From assembly GCA_035772735.1 (NCBI GenBank), contig JASDFA010000020.1, positions 90,103,501 through 90,167,500 on the forward strand: DNA of 64,000 nucleotides, in the 5' to 3' direction. Under the pieces are notes generated by a model. It had not been told where the DNA came from. It did not search any database and was given only the letters and a program-made list of their open reading frames with translations. How positions within the stretch are numbered: position 1 is the first letter of the stretch; the number at the start of each line of letters is the position of its first letter. Position numbers and translations under genes: made by a program. This stretch comes from Datura wrightii. Its lineage: Eukaryota; Streptophyta; Magnoliopsida; Solanales; Solanaceae. Shown here one piece after another: positions 9,061 through 21,116 of the stretch.

Positions 9061-9950
9061 GACAGTCAGTTATTTTCTGCGAATTTAGTAAGGGCTTTTC
9101 CATAATTCCTATAATCCTAAAACCTAAACTATGTAGTTTTAAGTTATGAATGATGAGTTTTAAGAGGGGTGAGTTCATTTTAGGTCATTCTTACTCATAC
9201 ATGCAAAGTTAGAGAGTTAGAGAGGTGATCAATCTCTTTTCCTTCAAGATTCTTCTCAATTCTTCATGTCTATGATCATGTTTTCAAGTGAATTATGTAT
9301 TTTCAAGCATGTTAAAGTATCGGGCAATACCCATATGTTCAAGTACGAGTTATGATCTTATGAGTTAAGCTTACCACATGGTTTTGGAGCAAAAACTCCC
9401 AATTACATTCAGCTTTTTGCTATGGTTTAAGCAAAGATCCCCTCATATATATTATTTCAAATTTGATATGTAATTGACTATTGAGCTTCGTCAAGAGATG
9501 ATAGTAAGCTTCATCGAAAAATAATGGAGAGCATATGCATATTTTTGGGAGTAGTGTCTAGCACCGAGTAGGCTAAGGGTCGATCACCCTATGCCTCAGA
9601 ACTATGTGCCAACATAGGTTGATTCATATTATATATACTTTGGGACCTCCATTGTGAGCTATCCCCTGCTCGATTGGGCCACGAGCTTGATATCGATATC
9701 ACGCTATCGTCCTTAGCACTAGAAAGGCTTTGGATGGCTCTACCCACTTGAGTGTGATAGTTGGGACCACGTGAGCTCTATCATGGTATTTTGGTTATAT
9801 GACGACTCTCCCATTGTTCCTCATTATTTTAGTTATGAATGTTAATCACTCACAATATATATTTATATAAATGTTCTAAAATAGGTTTGACCCAATCTTC
9901 AGTTTATCTTATGATTATGAGATTTCATCTTTGGGTCAATCATTTCAGTT

Positions 9951-9955
9951 ATGAT
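9951..9955. repeat. target site duplication of element C, left copy (ATGAT)
   Basis: ATGAT here and at 20331-20335 flank element C exactly. The uninterrupted site, a single ATGAT, is preserved at 29129-29133 in the 3' LTR of B. Confidence 0.95.
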
Positions 9956-10099
9956 TGTTAGACCCCGTAAATTCTTGACATGTAGATGGCCTATTCGCAT
10001 GTTGGTTAAGAGTTTTAGAATGCCATACAAGCTAGGAAAAGGCCCGGGGAAAGACTGGATAAGAGACATGTCAAACCATCACAAAAGGAGGCTGGCAGA

Positions 10100-10235
10100 C
10101 CTCCTCCACGATGGCCAGAGTATCTCGGAGGCTCACCTCCGCGATGGCCAGCGTGTCACCGAGGCTCACCTCCGCAATGGCCAGCGTTTTACGGAGGCTC
10201 ACCTCCGCGATGGCCAACGTGCCACGGAGGTGAGG
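10100..10235 (+). repeat. tandem ~33-bp units upstream of TATA (4 copies)
   Basis: Each unit reads roughly CACCTCCGCGATGGCCAGCG followed by TGTCACGGAGGCT, and its CACGGAGG can pair with the next CACCTCCG. The 3' LTR has three units (17880-17985), so the copy number changed after insertion. Confidence 0.85.
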
Positions 10236-10247
10236 TGCAGCCTCAAG

Positions 10248-10255
10248 TATAAAAG
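10248..10255 (+). promoter_or_regulatory. TATA box of C 5' LTR
   Basis: CAAGTATAAAAGCACC, directly downstream of the tandem units; repeated at 17998-18005 in the 3' LTR and as TATATAAAG at 49915-49923 in element F. Confidence 0.7.
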
Positions 10256-12495
10256 CACCAACTTCGGTTTTAATCATTTTAATTTCATAATTTCTAGAGA
10301 ATACATAGAGAACACAGCTAAGAACAGAGGGCACGAAGGTTTCATTAAAATTTCCTTCTGATTACGCCATTATACGCGGTCCAAACTAAAATTAATCCTA
10401 GATACCGGAGTTTAAAGATGCAAAGAGCATTCCTGCGGAGTTAGTTTTGTGAAATTTCTCCCTTCTGGACTTCCGAGAAATAGCGAATTTTCGGCCCTTT
10501 TTTCGATAAGTCAAAGTTTTGGCTATATATATTAAAAGTGATATTTTCTTTCAGAATATTGATGTATTTAGTCCTAATTGAAATATATATGGATGCAGTT
10601 GGGAGAAATAGTGGAATATTGACCGAATTACACCAATTAGCCGGGAAATAAGAAACGGAGTTATGTAAAGCCAATTTCTTCGGCAAGCTAGTAGTTCCGG
10701 TATAGTAACATAGCTCAAGTGCCAGTAGAATGTTTCAGAAGTCGCATATTATGCTTATTATAAATTTTAGTACGATGTTGGAAGCATCATGTCATGTATA
10801 GCGTGAAACTTACTAGCACGATATAAATTCTAGTAGAAAGTGTTAGAAACAGTACCACATGCCTAGTATGTGATTTAGTAAAGTATGTTAGGATATTATC
10901 GTGTTCAGTCGAAACTTAGTAAAGCAATATAAGTTCCTGTAAAGTATTTCAGAAATAGAATAGTAGCCTAAAATGAAGTTTAGAGAGCATGTTAGAAGTA
11001 GTAAATCATGTTTACTATGAAACTCAGTTATACAGCATGATTCTCAGTAGAACGATTATATCTTGTTCAGTATTAGACTCAGCACAATATGACAGAAGGT
11101 TATATATATACCATTATTAGTATCAGCTTGTATTAAATACATACATAACACTGTCATTAGTTTCAGCATGTAGTATATACATACATATTATTATCACTAG
11201 TTTCAGCATGTGGTATACGCAGTTAGTATTACTAGTTGAGACCTGACTGTATTGTTTTGAGGTTGGATTACCTAGAATTCATGACCGCCCCAGGGTTAAT
11301 AGCTGTATCGACTCGTCCACCAGAGGGCGAGGACACGTCGCTCTACGGAGTGGCATACCTTCCCCCAGGGGACGAAGATAGGATACCGGTTTCCCCATAT
11401 TTAGCCTTGGTTGGTTTTTATACACCCCCGTCAAGCGGGTATGCCCGGGGTGTTGATTCAGGAGTTCTCTGGACTCAGGTACATTTATAGTCAGGGGCTC
11501 AGCGAGCCCAAGTGCATACCTAGGGGGCCGGCTGGATGCTTATAGTTACTATGGGAGATGGGATGACCGGGGTAGGGGTATAGATTGTGTGTTGGTTGTA
11601 CCTCCCGGCTTATGGGGGCGGGTAAGGTTTATGTGTGCTATGCTATGTTATGTTATGTTATATTATGCCATGTTATGCTATACATGAATTGATCGACAGT
11701 AGAACGCTTCATTTCCAGGTATGACTCCTACTCCTTTCAGCATAGTTGTGGACAGTCTTGAACTCGTACTTTCAGTCAGTTACAGTCTATTTCCTTCCAC
11801 TTCGGCTCTATTAGTCATATTGATTGTATTCAGTTATTTTCCAGTTGTTGCTTTACATACTCAGTAACAGCGGTACTAACGCCCGTTTGGGGTGCTGCAT
11901 TACTTGCCTGCAGGTACTCATAGACGAGGAGCCGATCCCTCGTGATTCCAGCCAGCATACAGAGTAATTAGCTCTAGTCATCCGGAGCTCGATAGCTAGA
12001 GGTTTATCCCTTTTCTTTTGTTGTACAGTATGGGTAGGTCGGGGCCCTGTCCCGACCATATTATCAGTATTCTTAGAGGCTTGCAGACTGTATATTTCCC
12101 TGTGGTTAGTTGTACTAGTCGTGTGAGGCCCTGTGTATGTTTTAGTTCTTTTAGGGGCCTTATTCAGTTGGTAGTGGTAACCTTGTTGGTCACGTAGCAG
12201 TTTAGCACTTGTTTTCTTGATTCATAAATAACTAGACAGCTTGGTGGCCTTGTCGGCCCGCATAGGTTCCCTATTAATTTAGTTGTTCTGGGTAGCTGTT
12301 GTTTGCTACAGGTGGCTATAGGCCTAGTTGGCTAGAGGCTGTATTTACAGCCGTTATATAGCCCGTCCTTTTATTGAATCCAGAGTTAGAGCCAGCCTGG
12401 CACCAGAAGTGCTTAGGCTCAGCTAGCCCAGCGGTCCAGGTTCTAGTAGGGCACCAGGTGCCAATCATGCCTCCCAAGGCGGGGCGTGACAAACT

Positions 12496-12508
12496 TGTTA
12501 TCATAGCA
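12496..12508 (+). other. primer binding site of C, decayed tRNA-iMet
   Basis: TGTTATCATAGCA, four bases after the LTR end. The intact form TGGTATCAGAGCA (see 49087-49099) pairs with the 3' end of initiator tRNA-Met; two bases have changed here. Confidence 0.8.
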
Positions 12509-12700
12509 GGTCGTATCCCAGGGAGTCTGCAAGCCGTGCTAAGTAGAGTCTTGCCTATGGATGTGTTGTGCACCACATACTATAGGTAGGAGGCTGCAAG
12601 GCATGAAAGGATGGTTGCTTTTTATTCTTATTCAGTCATGCTGTAGAGCGGTACAGTATAGGGTTGAGTCCCTAGAGCTTACTATATTCTTTGGTTACCG

Positions 12701-13960
12701 ATAATGTCAGACCAGCGACATCCTATCACAGGCCAAAGCTTGGATATTGTAGCAGGGGAAGGCACCAGCAGGATGCCTCACGCTCGTTTAGAAACAGCCT
12801 GATCAGAGGGCAATATAGAGGTATCATCCCAACCTTCTCAGCAGTCTCCACCACATCAGGAGCCACTTGGGGCGACACCACCTCTTGCAGTCCCTATACC
12901 GATACCTTCCGACCAGGAGGTCAGGAGTGCGGTAGTCATGTTGGCACAGATGATGGCTGCTCAGCGTCAGCCGATGCCGTCTACAGTTGCAGAGTTGTCA
13001 AAAGGGCCCGGTAGTTCGAGGGTCCGAGAGTTCTTGGCTCTGAATCCCCCACAGTTTACAGGTACAGACCGGACAGAGGACCCTAAGGATTTTCAAGATC
13101 AGATGCAGAGAATTTTCAGGGTTATGCATGCCACGCCTACAGAATCGGTTGAATTGACAGCATTTTGGTTACGGGATATCGCCGTGTTGTGGTATGAAAG
13201 TTGGGAAAGGTCCCGAGGGAGAGATTTTTCCCCTCCGACCTGGTCCAGCTTCTCAGGAGCTTTTCTAGATCACTATTTGCCACAGGAGATTCGACAGGCC
13301 CAGGTGGACCAGTTTTTACATTTAGAGCAGGGGGCCATGAGTGTTCGGGAATCCACCTTGCGGTTTGATTCTTTGGCCGGTATGCACCGGACTTTATTGA
13401 TACCATGGCAGCCAGAGTACACCGCTTCATCATGGGGTTGAATCCAGAATCTGTTGAGACTTGTATTACGGCTACACTGCGAATATTGAGTACCCGAGTT
13501 CAGGCATTTGCCCAGAATATTGAAGGCATCAGGCAGCAGCATCGGGGGATCAGGAGGACCAGTCAGGAATAGCGCCGCAGGGATAGGCCAGTTGAATTAC
13601 AGAGGGAGGCTCGGGGAGGACCTAGGCCACGATTGTTAGATAGGCCGCCCAGACCCCCGCCTCCACTATAGCCACAGAGGGGCAGATTTAGCCACAGGGG
13701 GCAGTCAGAGACCGGCAGAGGCTCGTAGACTGTAGATTCACCATTACAGAGGAGGGCGGAGCAGAGTAGGTATACCCTACCACTTTCCCCTATATGCAGT
13801 CGATGCCATTCTGGACAATGCAGGTATGGCTCCATTGGATGTTATATTTGTGGCCAAGAGGGCCATCTGATGAGAGATTACCCAGCCAGAGGTCAAGAGG
13901 ACCGGGATAGACAAGATAGGGAATCCACAAGGTCACGAGCTTCAGTATCCTCGGCAGGGC
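12701..13960 (+). pseudogene. gag: gag of chromovirus C
   Basis: Gag capsid/nucleocapsid protein. It opens MSDQRHPITGQSLD at 12701, has two adjacent stops about 30 codons later, then a long open segment (12938-13390) with the Tekay capsid signature FLALNPPQFTG and DRTEDPKDFQDQM. A frameshift near 13380 shifts the rest (continuing MGLNPESVETC). A zinc-knuckle region at 13790-13884 includes CYICGQEGHLMRDYP, in which the final Cys of CX2CX4HX4C is Tyr, so RNA binding would be impaired. Several further stops follow. About 160 bases of leader separate it from the primer site. Confidence 0.85.
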
Positions 13961-14039
13961 ACAGGCCCTTAGTTTCAGCAGGCAGGGGCTGGGGCAGATC
14001 AGGTGCCTCCAGTTTAGGTGCGGGTCCAAGCCGCACACA

Positions 14040-17000
14040 TGCCTTACTAGGGAGGAAGGATTCAGAAGCGTCACCTGATGTTGTGACAGGTATGATGACT
14101 ATCTGCTCATACCTTGCTTATGTATTGATTGATCTAGGATCTACTTTTTCCTACATTACTCCATTTGTGGCTCGAAAGTTTAGTGTTGCACCAGAGTTGC
14201 TCCATCAACCCTTTTCAGTATCCACCCTCGTCGGTGACTCTATTATAGCCATAAGGGTCTATCGCGGGTGTACAGTAGAGGTTGCTGATCGTTAGACCAC
14301 AGTAGACCTGGTAGAATTAGAAATGGTCGATTTCGACGCCATTATGGGTATGGATTGGTTGGCTTCGTGCTATGCAAATGTAGAATGCTGGACCAAGATA
14401 GTCTGATTCCACTTTCCAGGGGAGGCAGTACGAGAGTGGAAGGGCAGTACAATTACGCCAAAAGGTAGGTTTATATCCTATCTTCAGGCAAGGAAGTTGA
14501 TAGCTAAGGGGTGCATTTACCAGCTTGTCAGAGTTCAGGATGTTCAGGTAGAGCCTCCGACTCTCCAGTCTGTTCCAGTGGTGATTGAATTCCCTGACTT
14601 ATTTCCAGATGAGCTACCTAGTATTCCTCTAGAAAGGGAAATATATTTTGCAATTGATTTATTACCAGGAACTCAGCCCATATCAATTCCTCCGTATCGG
14701 ATGGCTCCTACTGAACTCAGATAATTAAAGGAGCAGCTAAAAGATCTATTAGATAAGGGATTTATCAGGTCGAGTACTTCACCGTGGGGTGCGCCAGTTC
14801 TATTTGTGATAAAGAAGGATGGCTCGCTCCGCATGTGAATAGATTACCAGCAGTTGAATAAGGTTACAGTTGAGAATAAGTATCCGCTTCCCAGAATAGA
14901 TGATTTGTTTACCAGTTACAGGGGGCCAGTTATTTCTCCAAGATTGACCTACGGTCTGGATACCATCAGGTTTGAGTCTGTGGAAGAGACATTCCAAGAC
15001 AACCTTTAGGACCAGATATGGCCATTTTGAGTTCCTAGTCATGTCCTTTGGACTGACGAATGCCACAGCAATATTTATGGACCTGATGGACAGTATCTTC
15101 AGACTATACCTGGACCTGTTCGTGATAGTGTTTATCGACGATGTTCTGGTGTATTCTCGTTCAGAGGCAGACCACCAGGCACATTTACAGACAGTGCTCC
15201 AGATTCTCAAGGACTGTCAGTTGTATGCCAAATTCTCCAAATGTGAATTCTGGCTGAACTCAGTAGCTTTCTTAGGGCATATTGTGTCTGATGCTGGTAT
15301 ACAAGTAGACATGCAGAAAATAGAAGCAGTAAAAACATGGCCCAAACCTACCACTCCGACTGAAGTCCGCAGTTTTCTTGGACTAGTGGGGTACTATAGA
15401 AGATTTGTTGAAGGATTCTCCACCATAGTGGCACCTCTGACTAAGCTAACGCAGAAAGTAGTAAAGTTCCAGTGGACAAAGGCATGTGAGAAGAGTTTCC
15501 AAGAATTGAAAGACAGGTTGACCTCCGCCCCAGTATTAGCATTGCCAGAAGGAACAAAGGGTTATGCAATTTGTTGTGATGCTTTAGGTAATGGGTTGGG
15601 ATGTGTGTTGATGCAGCATGGTAAAGTGATTGCTTATGCTTCCAGAAAACTGAGGAAACACGAAAAGAATTATCCTACCCATGACCTCGAACTAGCCGCA
15701 GTGATCCACGCCCTAAAGATATGGAGACATTACCTGTACGGTGTTCATGTGGATATTTTCACCGACCATAATAGCCTGCAGTATATCTTCACTCAGAGAG
15801 AGTTGAACTTATGACAACATCGCTGGTTGGAATTGTTGAAAGATTATGATGTAAATATTTTGTATCATCCGGGAAAGGCCAACATAGTGGCAGATGCCCT
15901 CAGCCGCAAATCTATAGGGAGTTTGGCGTACTTGCAGCCCGAGTAGCGGGAGTTGGTTAGAGAAATACATTAATTAGCCAGTTTAGCCGTTCGTGTAGCA
16001 GAAACAGAGGACAGCAGAGCAGTAATTCAGAACACCGCAGTGTCGTCATTAGTTGTGGAGGTAAAGGAACGGCAGTATGAAGATCCTGACCTGGTTCAGC
16101 TTAAGGACAAAATTCAACAAGGAAAAGCGCCGGATTTTTAGGTAACTGAGGATGAAGTGTTGCGATGTAAAGTCCACCTTTGTGTTCCAGATACTTCAGG
16201 GCTTCGTTATGAGCGAGGCGCATTACGCCCGCTATTCTCTCCACCCAAGAGCGATGAAAATGTACCATGATATCAAAGAAATTTACTGGTGGCTAGGTAT
16301 GAAGAGGGAAATAGCAGAATTTGTAGCCCAGTGTCCTAACTGCCAGCAAGTAAAAGCGGAACACCAGAAACCAGGTGGATTGACTCAGGACATAGCTGTG
16401 CCTCTTTGCAAATGGGAAGCAATAAACATAGACTTTATGGAAGGATTACCCCGTACCAAGCATAGACATGATTCAATTTGGGTAATTGTTGACAGACTGA
16501 CGAAATCAGCCCATTTCTGGCCAGTAAAAGCTACCTTCTCTACCGAAGATTACGCTGACTTGTATATCAAAGAAATAGTTAGATTACACGGTATTCCAGT
16601 ATCTATTATCTCTGACAGAGGAGCACAATTTACAGCTAGATTTTGGCAGTCATTTTAGAGAGGTCAGGGAACGCAGATTAATTTGAGTACAGCATTCCAC
16701 CCTCAGACAGACAGACAGGCAAAACGCACTATTCAGACGCTCGAGGATATGCTATGGGCGTGTGTGTTGGACTTTGGAGGTAGTTGGGTTGAGCATTTAT
16801 CGCTGATCAAGTTTGTTTATAACAATAGTTACCACTCAGCTATCCAGATGACGCCCTTTGAGGCATTGTATGGACGAAAATGTAGATCGCCAGTTGGCTA
16901 GTTTGAAGTAGGAGAGTCAGCACTGATTGGGACAGATATTATTCATTAGACAGAGGAGAAGGTAAAGCTTATCAGAGCACGCCTACTGACTTCTCAGAGC

Positions 17001-17471
17001 CGCCAGAAATCGTATGTTGATGTGCGGCGCAGAAACCTGGAATTTAAGGTGAATGACTGGGTGTTTTTGAAAGTTTTTCTGATGAAAGCGGTGATGAGAT
17101 TTGGCAAGAAAGGTTAGCTCAGCCCGAGATTTTTTGGGCCTTATCAGATCCACCGAAGAGAAGGCCAAGTGGCATACGAGTTGAACTTGCCTCCAGAATT
17201 AGAGTCTGTTCATCCAGTTTTCCACGTGTCTAGGCTGAGGAAGTATATAGGGGACCCCTCCAGAGTTTTCCCAGTTCAGGATGTCTAGGTTACGGAGGAG
17301 CTAGCTTATGAAGAGGTTCCAGTAGCCATACTAGACAGGTAGATTCGCAGGTTGAGAACTAAAGATGTTGCTTCTGTCAAGGTACTGTGGCATAATAAGA
17401 ACCGAGAGGAGATGACTTGGGAAGCAGAGGAAGACATGAGAGTCAGATATCCCCAGTTGTTCCACTCTTAA
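14040..17471 (+). pseudogene. pol: pol of chromovirus C: protease, RT, RNase H, integrase, chromodomain
   Basis: Order: protease near 14120 (LIDLGSTFSY in place of the DSGA-type site), reverse transcriptase 14700-15300 with FVIVFIDDVLVYS, RNase H 15500-15900 (CCDALGNGLGCVL; TDHNSLQYIF), integrase 16150-16900 with a zinc segment ending CPNCQQVK, INIDFMEGL and SDRGAQF for the two catalytic Asp, and a chromodomain-like tail 17310-17470 ending at the stop 17469-17471. The third catalytic residue is lost: the usual GQSERT is RQAKRT at 16712-16729. Frameshifts occur near 14920, 14995 and 16200, with stops near 14294, 14723, 14838, 15812, 15945, 16656 and 16901. Dead element. Confidence 0.9.
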
Positions 17472-17722
17472 TCAGCCTGAGGTACGCTACTATTGTTGTT
17501 TAATAAATTGCCTTATATTACGTGTATAATGAGACAGATTGGCTTTAGCCTATTACGTGATGACTATTAGTATTGTCTGGAGTACCTGTATTGCACTTTT
17601 CTGAGTTTCAGGATTTTTGAGATAGTTCATATTATAGAGGAGACTCTGCCGAAATTTTTCTAGAATAAGTCAAGTAAGTTGAACTTCTTGCAGGTAGAAG
17701 TTTACATTCGAGGATGAATGTT

Positions 17723-17738
17723 CTTAAGGGTGGGAGGA
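17723..17738 (+). promoter_or_regulatory. polypurine tract of C
   Basis: TTAAGGGTGGGAGGA abuts the 3' LTR start TGTTATACCCC at 17739 and would prime plus-strand DNA synthesis. Confidence 0.85.
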
Positions 17739-20330
17739 TGTTATACCCCATAAATTCTCGACATGTAGATGGACTATTCGCATGTTGGTTAAAAGTTTTA
17801 GAATGCCATACATGTTAGGAAATGGCCCGGGGAAAGACCGGATAAGCGACACGTCGAACCATCGCAAAAGGAGGCTGGTAGACCTCCTCCGCAATGGCCA
17901 GAGTGTCACGGAGTCTCATCTTCGTGATGGCCAGCGTGTCACGGAGGCTCACCTCCGCAATGGCCAATGTGCCACGGAGGTGAGGTGCAGCCTCAAGTAT
18001 AAAAGCACCAACTTCAGTTTTAATCATTCTAATTTCATAATTTCTAGAGAATACATATAGAACACAGCTAAGAACAGAGGGAACGAAGGTTTTGTTAAAA
18101 TTTCCTTCCGGTTATGACATTATATGCGGTCCAAACTAAAATTAATCCTAGATACCGGAGTTTAAAGATGCAGAGAGCATTCCTGGTTAGTTTTGTGAAA
18201 TTTGGCCGGCGAATCGTCGTCCTACCGAGCTAAGGTAAGTGGAATTGCTCCAAATTAGTTTCAATATACTCCTAGCCCTAAAGTGAGTATTTCTCCCTTC
18301 TGGACTTTTGAGAAATAGCGAGTTTTCAGCCGTTTTTCGGTAAGTCAAAGTTTTGGCTATATATTAAAAGTGATATTTTCTTTCAGAATATTAATGTAAT
18401 TAGTCCTAATTGATATATATATATATATGGATACAGTTGGGAGAAATAACGGAATATTGATCGAATTACGCCAATTAGCCGGGAAATCAGAAACGGAGGT
18501 ATGTAAAGCTAGTTTCTTTGGCAAGCTAGTAGTTCCGATATAGTAACACAGCTCAAGTGCCAGTAGAATGTTTCAGAAGTCGTATATTATGCTTATTATA
18601 AATTTTAGTACGATGTTGGAAGCATCATGTCATGTATAGCGTGAAACTTACTAGCACGATATAAATTCTAGTAGAAAGTATCAGAAACAGTACAGCATGA
18701 CCAGTATGTGATTTAGTAAAGTATGTTAGGATATTATCGTGTTCAGTCGAAACTTAGTAAAGCAATATAAGTTCCCATAAAGTATTTCAGAAATAGAATA
18801 GTAGCCTAAAATGAAGTTTAGAAAGCATGTTAGAAGTAGTAAATCATGTTTACTATGAAACTCAGTTATACAACATGATTCTCAGCAGAACGATTATATC
18901 TTGTTCAGTATTAGACTCAGCACAGTATGACAGAAGATTATATATATACCATTATTAGTCTCAGCTTGTATTAAATACATACATAACACTTTCATTAGTT
19001 TCAGCATGTAGTATATACATACATATTATTATCACTAGTTTCAGCATGTGGTATACGCAGTTAGTATTACTAGTTGAGACCTGATTGTATTGTTTTGGGG
19101 TTGGATTACCTTGCATTCATGACTGACCCAGGGTTAATAGCTGTATCGACTCGTCCACTAGAGGGCGAGGATACGTCGCTCTACGAAGTGGCATGCCTTC
19201 CCCCAGCGGACGAAGATGGGATACCGGTTTCCCCATATTTTGCCTTGGTCCGCTTTTATACACCCCCGTCGAGTGGGTACGCCCGGGGTGTTGATTCAGG
19301 AGTCCTCTGGACTCAGGTACAATTATAGTCAGGAGCTCAGCGAGCCCAAGTGCATACCCAGGGGGCCGGCAGGATTCTTATAGTTACTATGGGAGATGGG
19401 ATGACCGGGGTAGGGGTATAGATTACGTGTTGGTTGTACATCCCAGCTTATGGGGGCCGGGTAAGGTTTATGTGTGATATGCTATGTTATGTTATGTTAT
19501 ATTATGCCATGTTACGCTAGAAATGAATTGATCGACAGTAGAATGCTACATTTCCAGGTATGACTCCTACTCCTTTCAGTATAGTTGCGGATAGTCTTGA
19601 ACTCATACTTTCAGTCAGTTACAGTCTATTTCCTTCTACTTTGGCTCTATTAGTCATATTGCTTGTCTTCAGTTATTTTCCAGTTGTTGCTTTACATACT
19701 CAGTACCAGTGGTACTGACGCCTGTTTGGGGCGCTGCATTACTTGCCTATAGGTACTCATAGATGAGGAGCTGATCCCTTGTGATTCCTGCCAGCATACA
19801 GAGTCATCAGCTCCAGTCATTCGAAGCTAGATAGCTAGAGGTTTATCCCTTTTCTTTTGTTGTATAGTATGGGTAGGTCGGGGCCCTGTCCCGACCATAT
19901 TATCAGTATTCTTAGAGGCTTGCAGACTGTATATTTCCCTGTGGTTAGATGTACCGGTCGTGTGAGGTCGTGTGTATGTTTTAGTTTTTTTAGGGTCCTT
20001 ATTCAGTTGGTAGTGGTGACCTTGTTGGTCACGTAGCAGTTTAGCACTTGTTTTCTTGATTCATAAATAACTAGACAGCATAGTGGCCTTGTCGGCCCGC
20101 ATAGGTTCCCTATTAATTCAGTTGTTCTGGGTAGTTGTTGCTTGCTACAGGTGGCTATAGGCCTAGTCGACTGGAGGCTGTATTTACAACTGTTATATAG
20201 CCCATCATTTTCTTGAATCCAGAGTTAGAGCCAGCCTGGCACCAGAAGTTCTTAGGCTCAGCTATCCCAGCGGTCCAGGTCCTAGTAGGGCACCAGGTAC
20301 CAGTCATGCCTCCCAAGGCGGGGCGTGACA
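17739..20330 (+). repeat. 3' LTR of C
   Basis: 2592 bp. Three CACCTCCG...CACGGAGG units at 17880-17985, TATA box at 17998-18005, a splice-donor-like AAG|GTAAGT with the GT at 18235, and the hairpin CAGTACCAGTGGTACTG at 19701-19717. It retains the 89-bp segment missing from the 5' LTR; element F (near 50146) also has it, so the 5' LTR carries the deletion. Confidence 0.93.
18231..18240 (+). promoter_or_regulatory. splice-donor-like site in C-family LTR
   Basis: TAAG|GTAAGT, a near-perfect plant 5' splice site, 230 bases downstream of the TATA box. The same bases occur in F (50142-50151). It would lie in the transcribed leader of an intact element. Confidence 0.4.
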
Positions 20331-20907
20331 ATGATGTTATATTAGGATAAGATCATGATTACAGAAAATAGCATGCAAGCCTACTCTCAGATTCTTATCT
20401 TGTTCATGTTTAATATTATGCATGTTTTAAATTATTTTACTTATTTAAGCAGTTTTACTTAACCTGCATACTCAGTACATTCCACGTACTGACAGCATAC
20501 TCTATGTTGTATCGTTTCATGATACAGGCCCCGGTACTCAGACTTAGCCTCGTCCGTAGCCAGCCTTTCAGAGTTAGCATCCCACATCTGTTAGTGAGTC
20601 CTCATCCCCCAAGGACCATGTTGTATCAATTTTCTTTATGTATTTAGTATCAGACTAGAGAGTTAGTTGGGGTCTTGTCCCATCAACTCATCAGTATTAG
20701 AGGCTTCTCAGACATAGAATGTAATCAGCTTCATATTTGTGTATATTTCTGATGTTATGCTTATTTCATATTTATTCTAAGTTTATCATGCCAATCTACC
20801 ATTTTTATGATTTAGTTACATGTTATGTTCATGCCATGGGTCGACTTGGAGTCCCTCGGGGTTCCTTGTCCCGTGTCTCTGTCCGGGCCTATGTTCGGGC
20901 CATGACA
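20331..20907 (+). repeat. 5' LTR of B, second part (with ATGAT duplication at 20331-20335)
   Basis: Continues the B LTR from 9955 and matches 29134-29687. It contains the hairpin CAGTAC/GTACTG at 20473-20491 and a second inverted repeat, TGTATCGTTTCATGATACA, about 30 bases further. It ends GGCCATGACA at 20907. Confidence 0.92.
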
Positions 20908-20911
20908 AACT

Positions 20912-20924
20912 TGGTATCATAGCA
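20912..20924 (+). other. primer binding site of B, tRNA-iMet
   Basis: TGGTATCATAGCA, four bases after the LTR; one mismatch to the initiator tRNA-Met primer site. Confidence 0.88.
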
Positions 20925-21116
20925 ATAGGTTTGAAGTATCCTAGGGTGTCTGAAAGCCGCATTAAGTAGAGTATTTTTCATGGGTGTGAGGCACGCCACA
21001 CTTATGAGGAAGAGGCTACAAGACGTTTAGAAAATGTTTCCTTCTTTCATGATCTATGTCGTGGAATGAAATGTCTCCCTACCTTTTTAACTCATGCTAT
21101 TTGCAATGGTAGAATC

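Larger units (their letters stand above)
8575..9955 (+). repeat. 5' LTR of B, first part
   Basis: Starts TGTTATACCCCGAAAGCCC and matches 25961 onward. Positions 8640-9060 are an ACGAGTCGTGG-type word array. Relative to the 3' LTR it lacks 361 bases: the junction at 9267/9268 corresponds to 28089-28449 of the 3' LTR, with CAT repeated at both edges of the missing segment. It is cut at 9955 by element C. Confidence 0.9.
9956..12491 (+). repeat. 5' LTR of C
   Basis: 2536 bp, TGTTAGACCCCG...GGGGCGTGACA. Four ~33-bp units of CACCTCCGCGATGGCCAGCG at 10100-10235 lie upstream of the TATA box TATAAAAG (10248-10255). Compared with the 3' LTR it lacks ~89 bases at 10455 (18204-18292 in the 3' copy) that contain a splice-donor-like AAGGTAAGT. 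A TGTTA microsatellite is at 11640-11665. Confidence 0.93.
9956..20330 (+). mobile_element. chromovirus C (Tekay/Del type), full length, inserted in B 5' LTR
   Basis: 5' LTR 9956-12491, primer site 12496-12508, gag 12701-13960, pol 14040-17471, polypurine tract 17723-17738, 3' LTR 17739-20330, duplications ATGAT on both sides. The flanks join to a sequence nearly identical to 29120-29150 in the other LTR of B. Its coding part has many stops and shifts and the integrase has lost its catalytic glutamate. The LTRs differ by indels (2536 and 2592 bp), so the insertion is not recent, yet it is younger than B. Confidence 0.95.

Noticed and set aside
11640..11690. TGTTA/TGCTA microsatellite read as a CRISPR-like repeat
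   Set aside because: Units are 5 bases without spacers and are part of a plant LTR; also at 19475-19510 in the other LTR.
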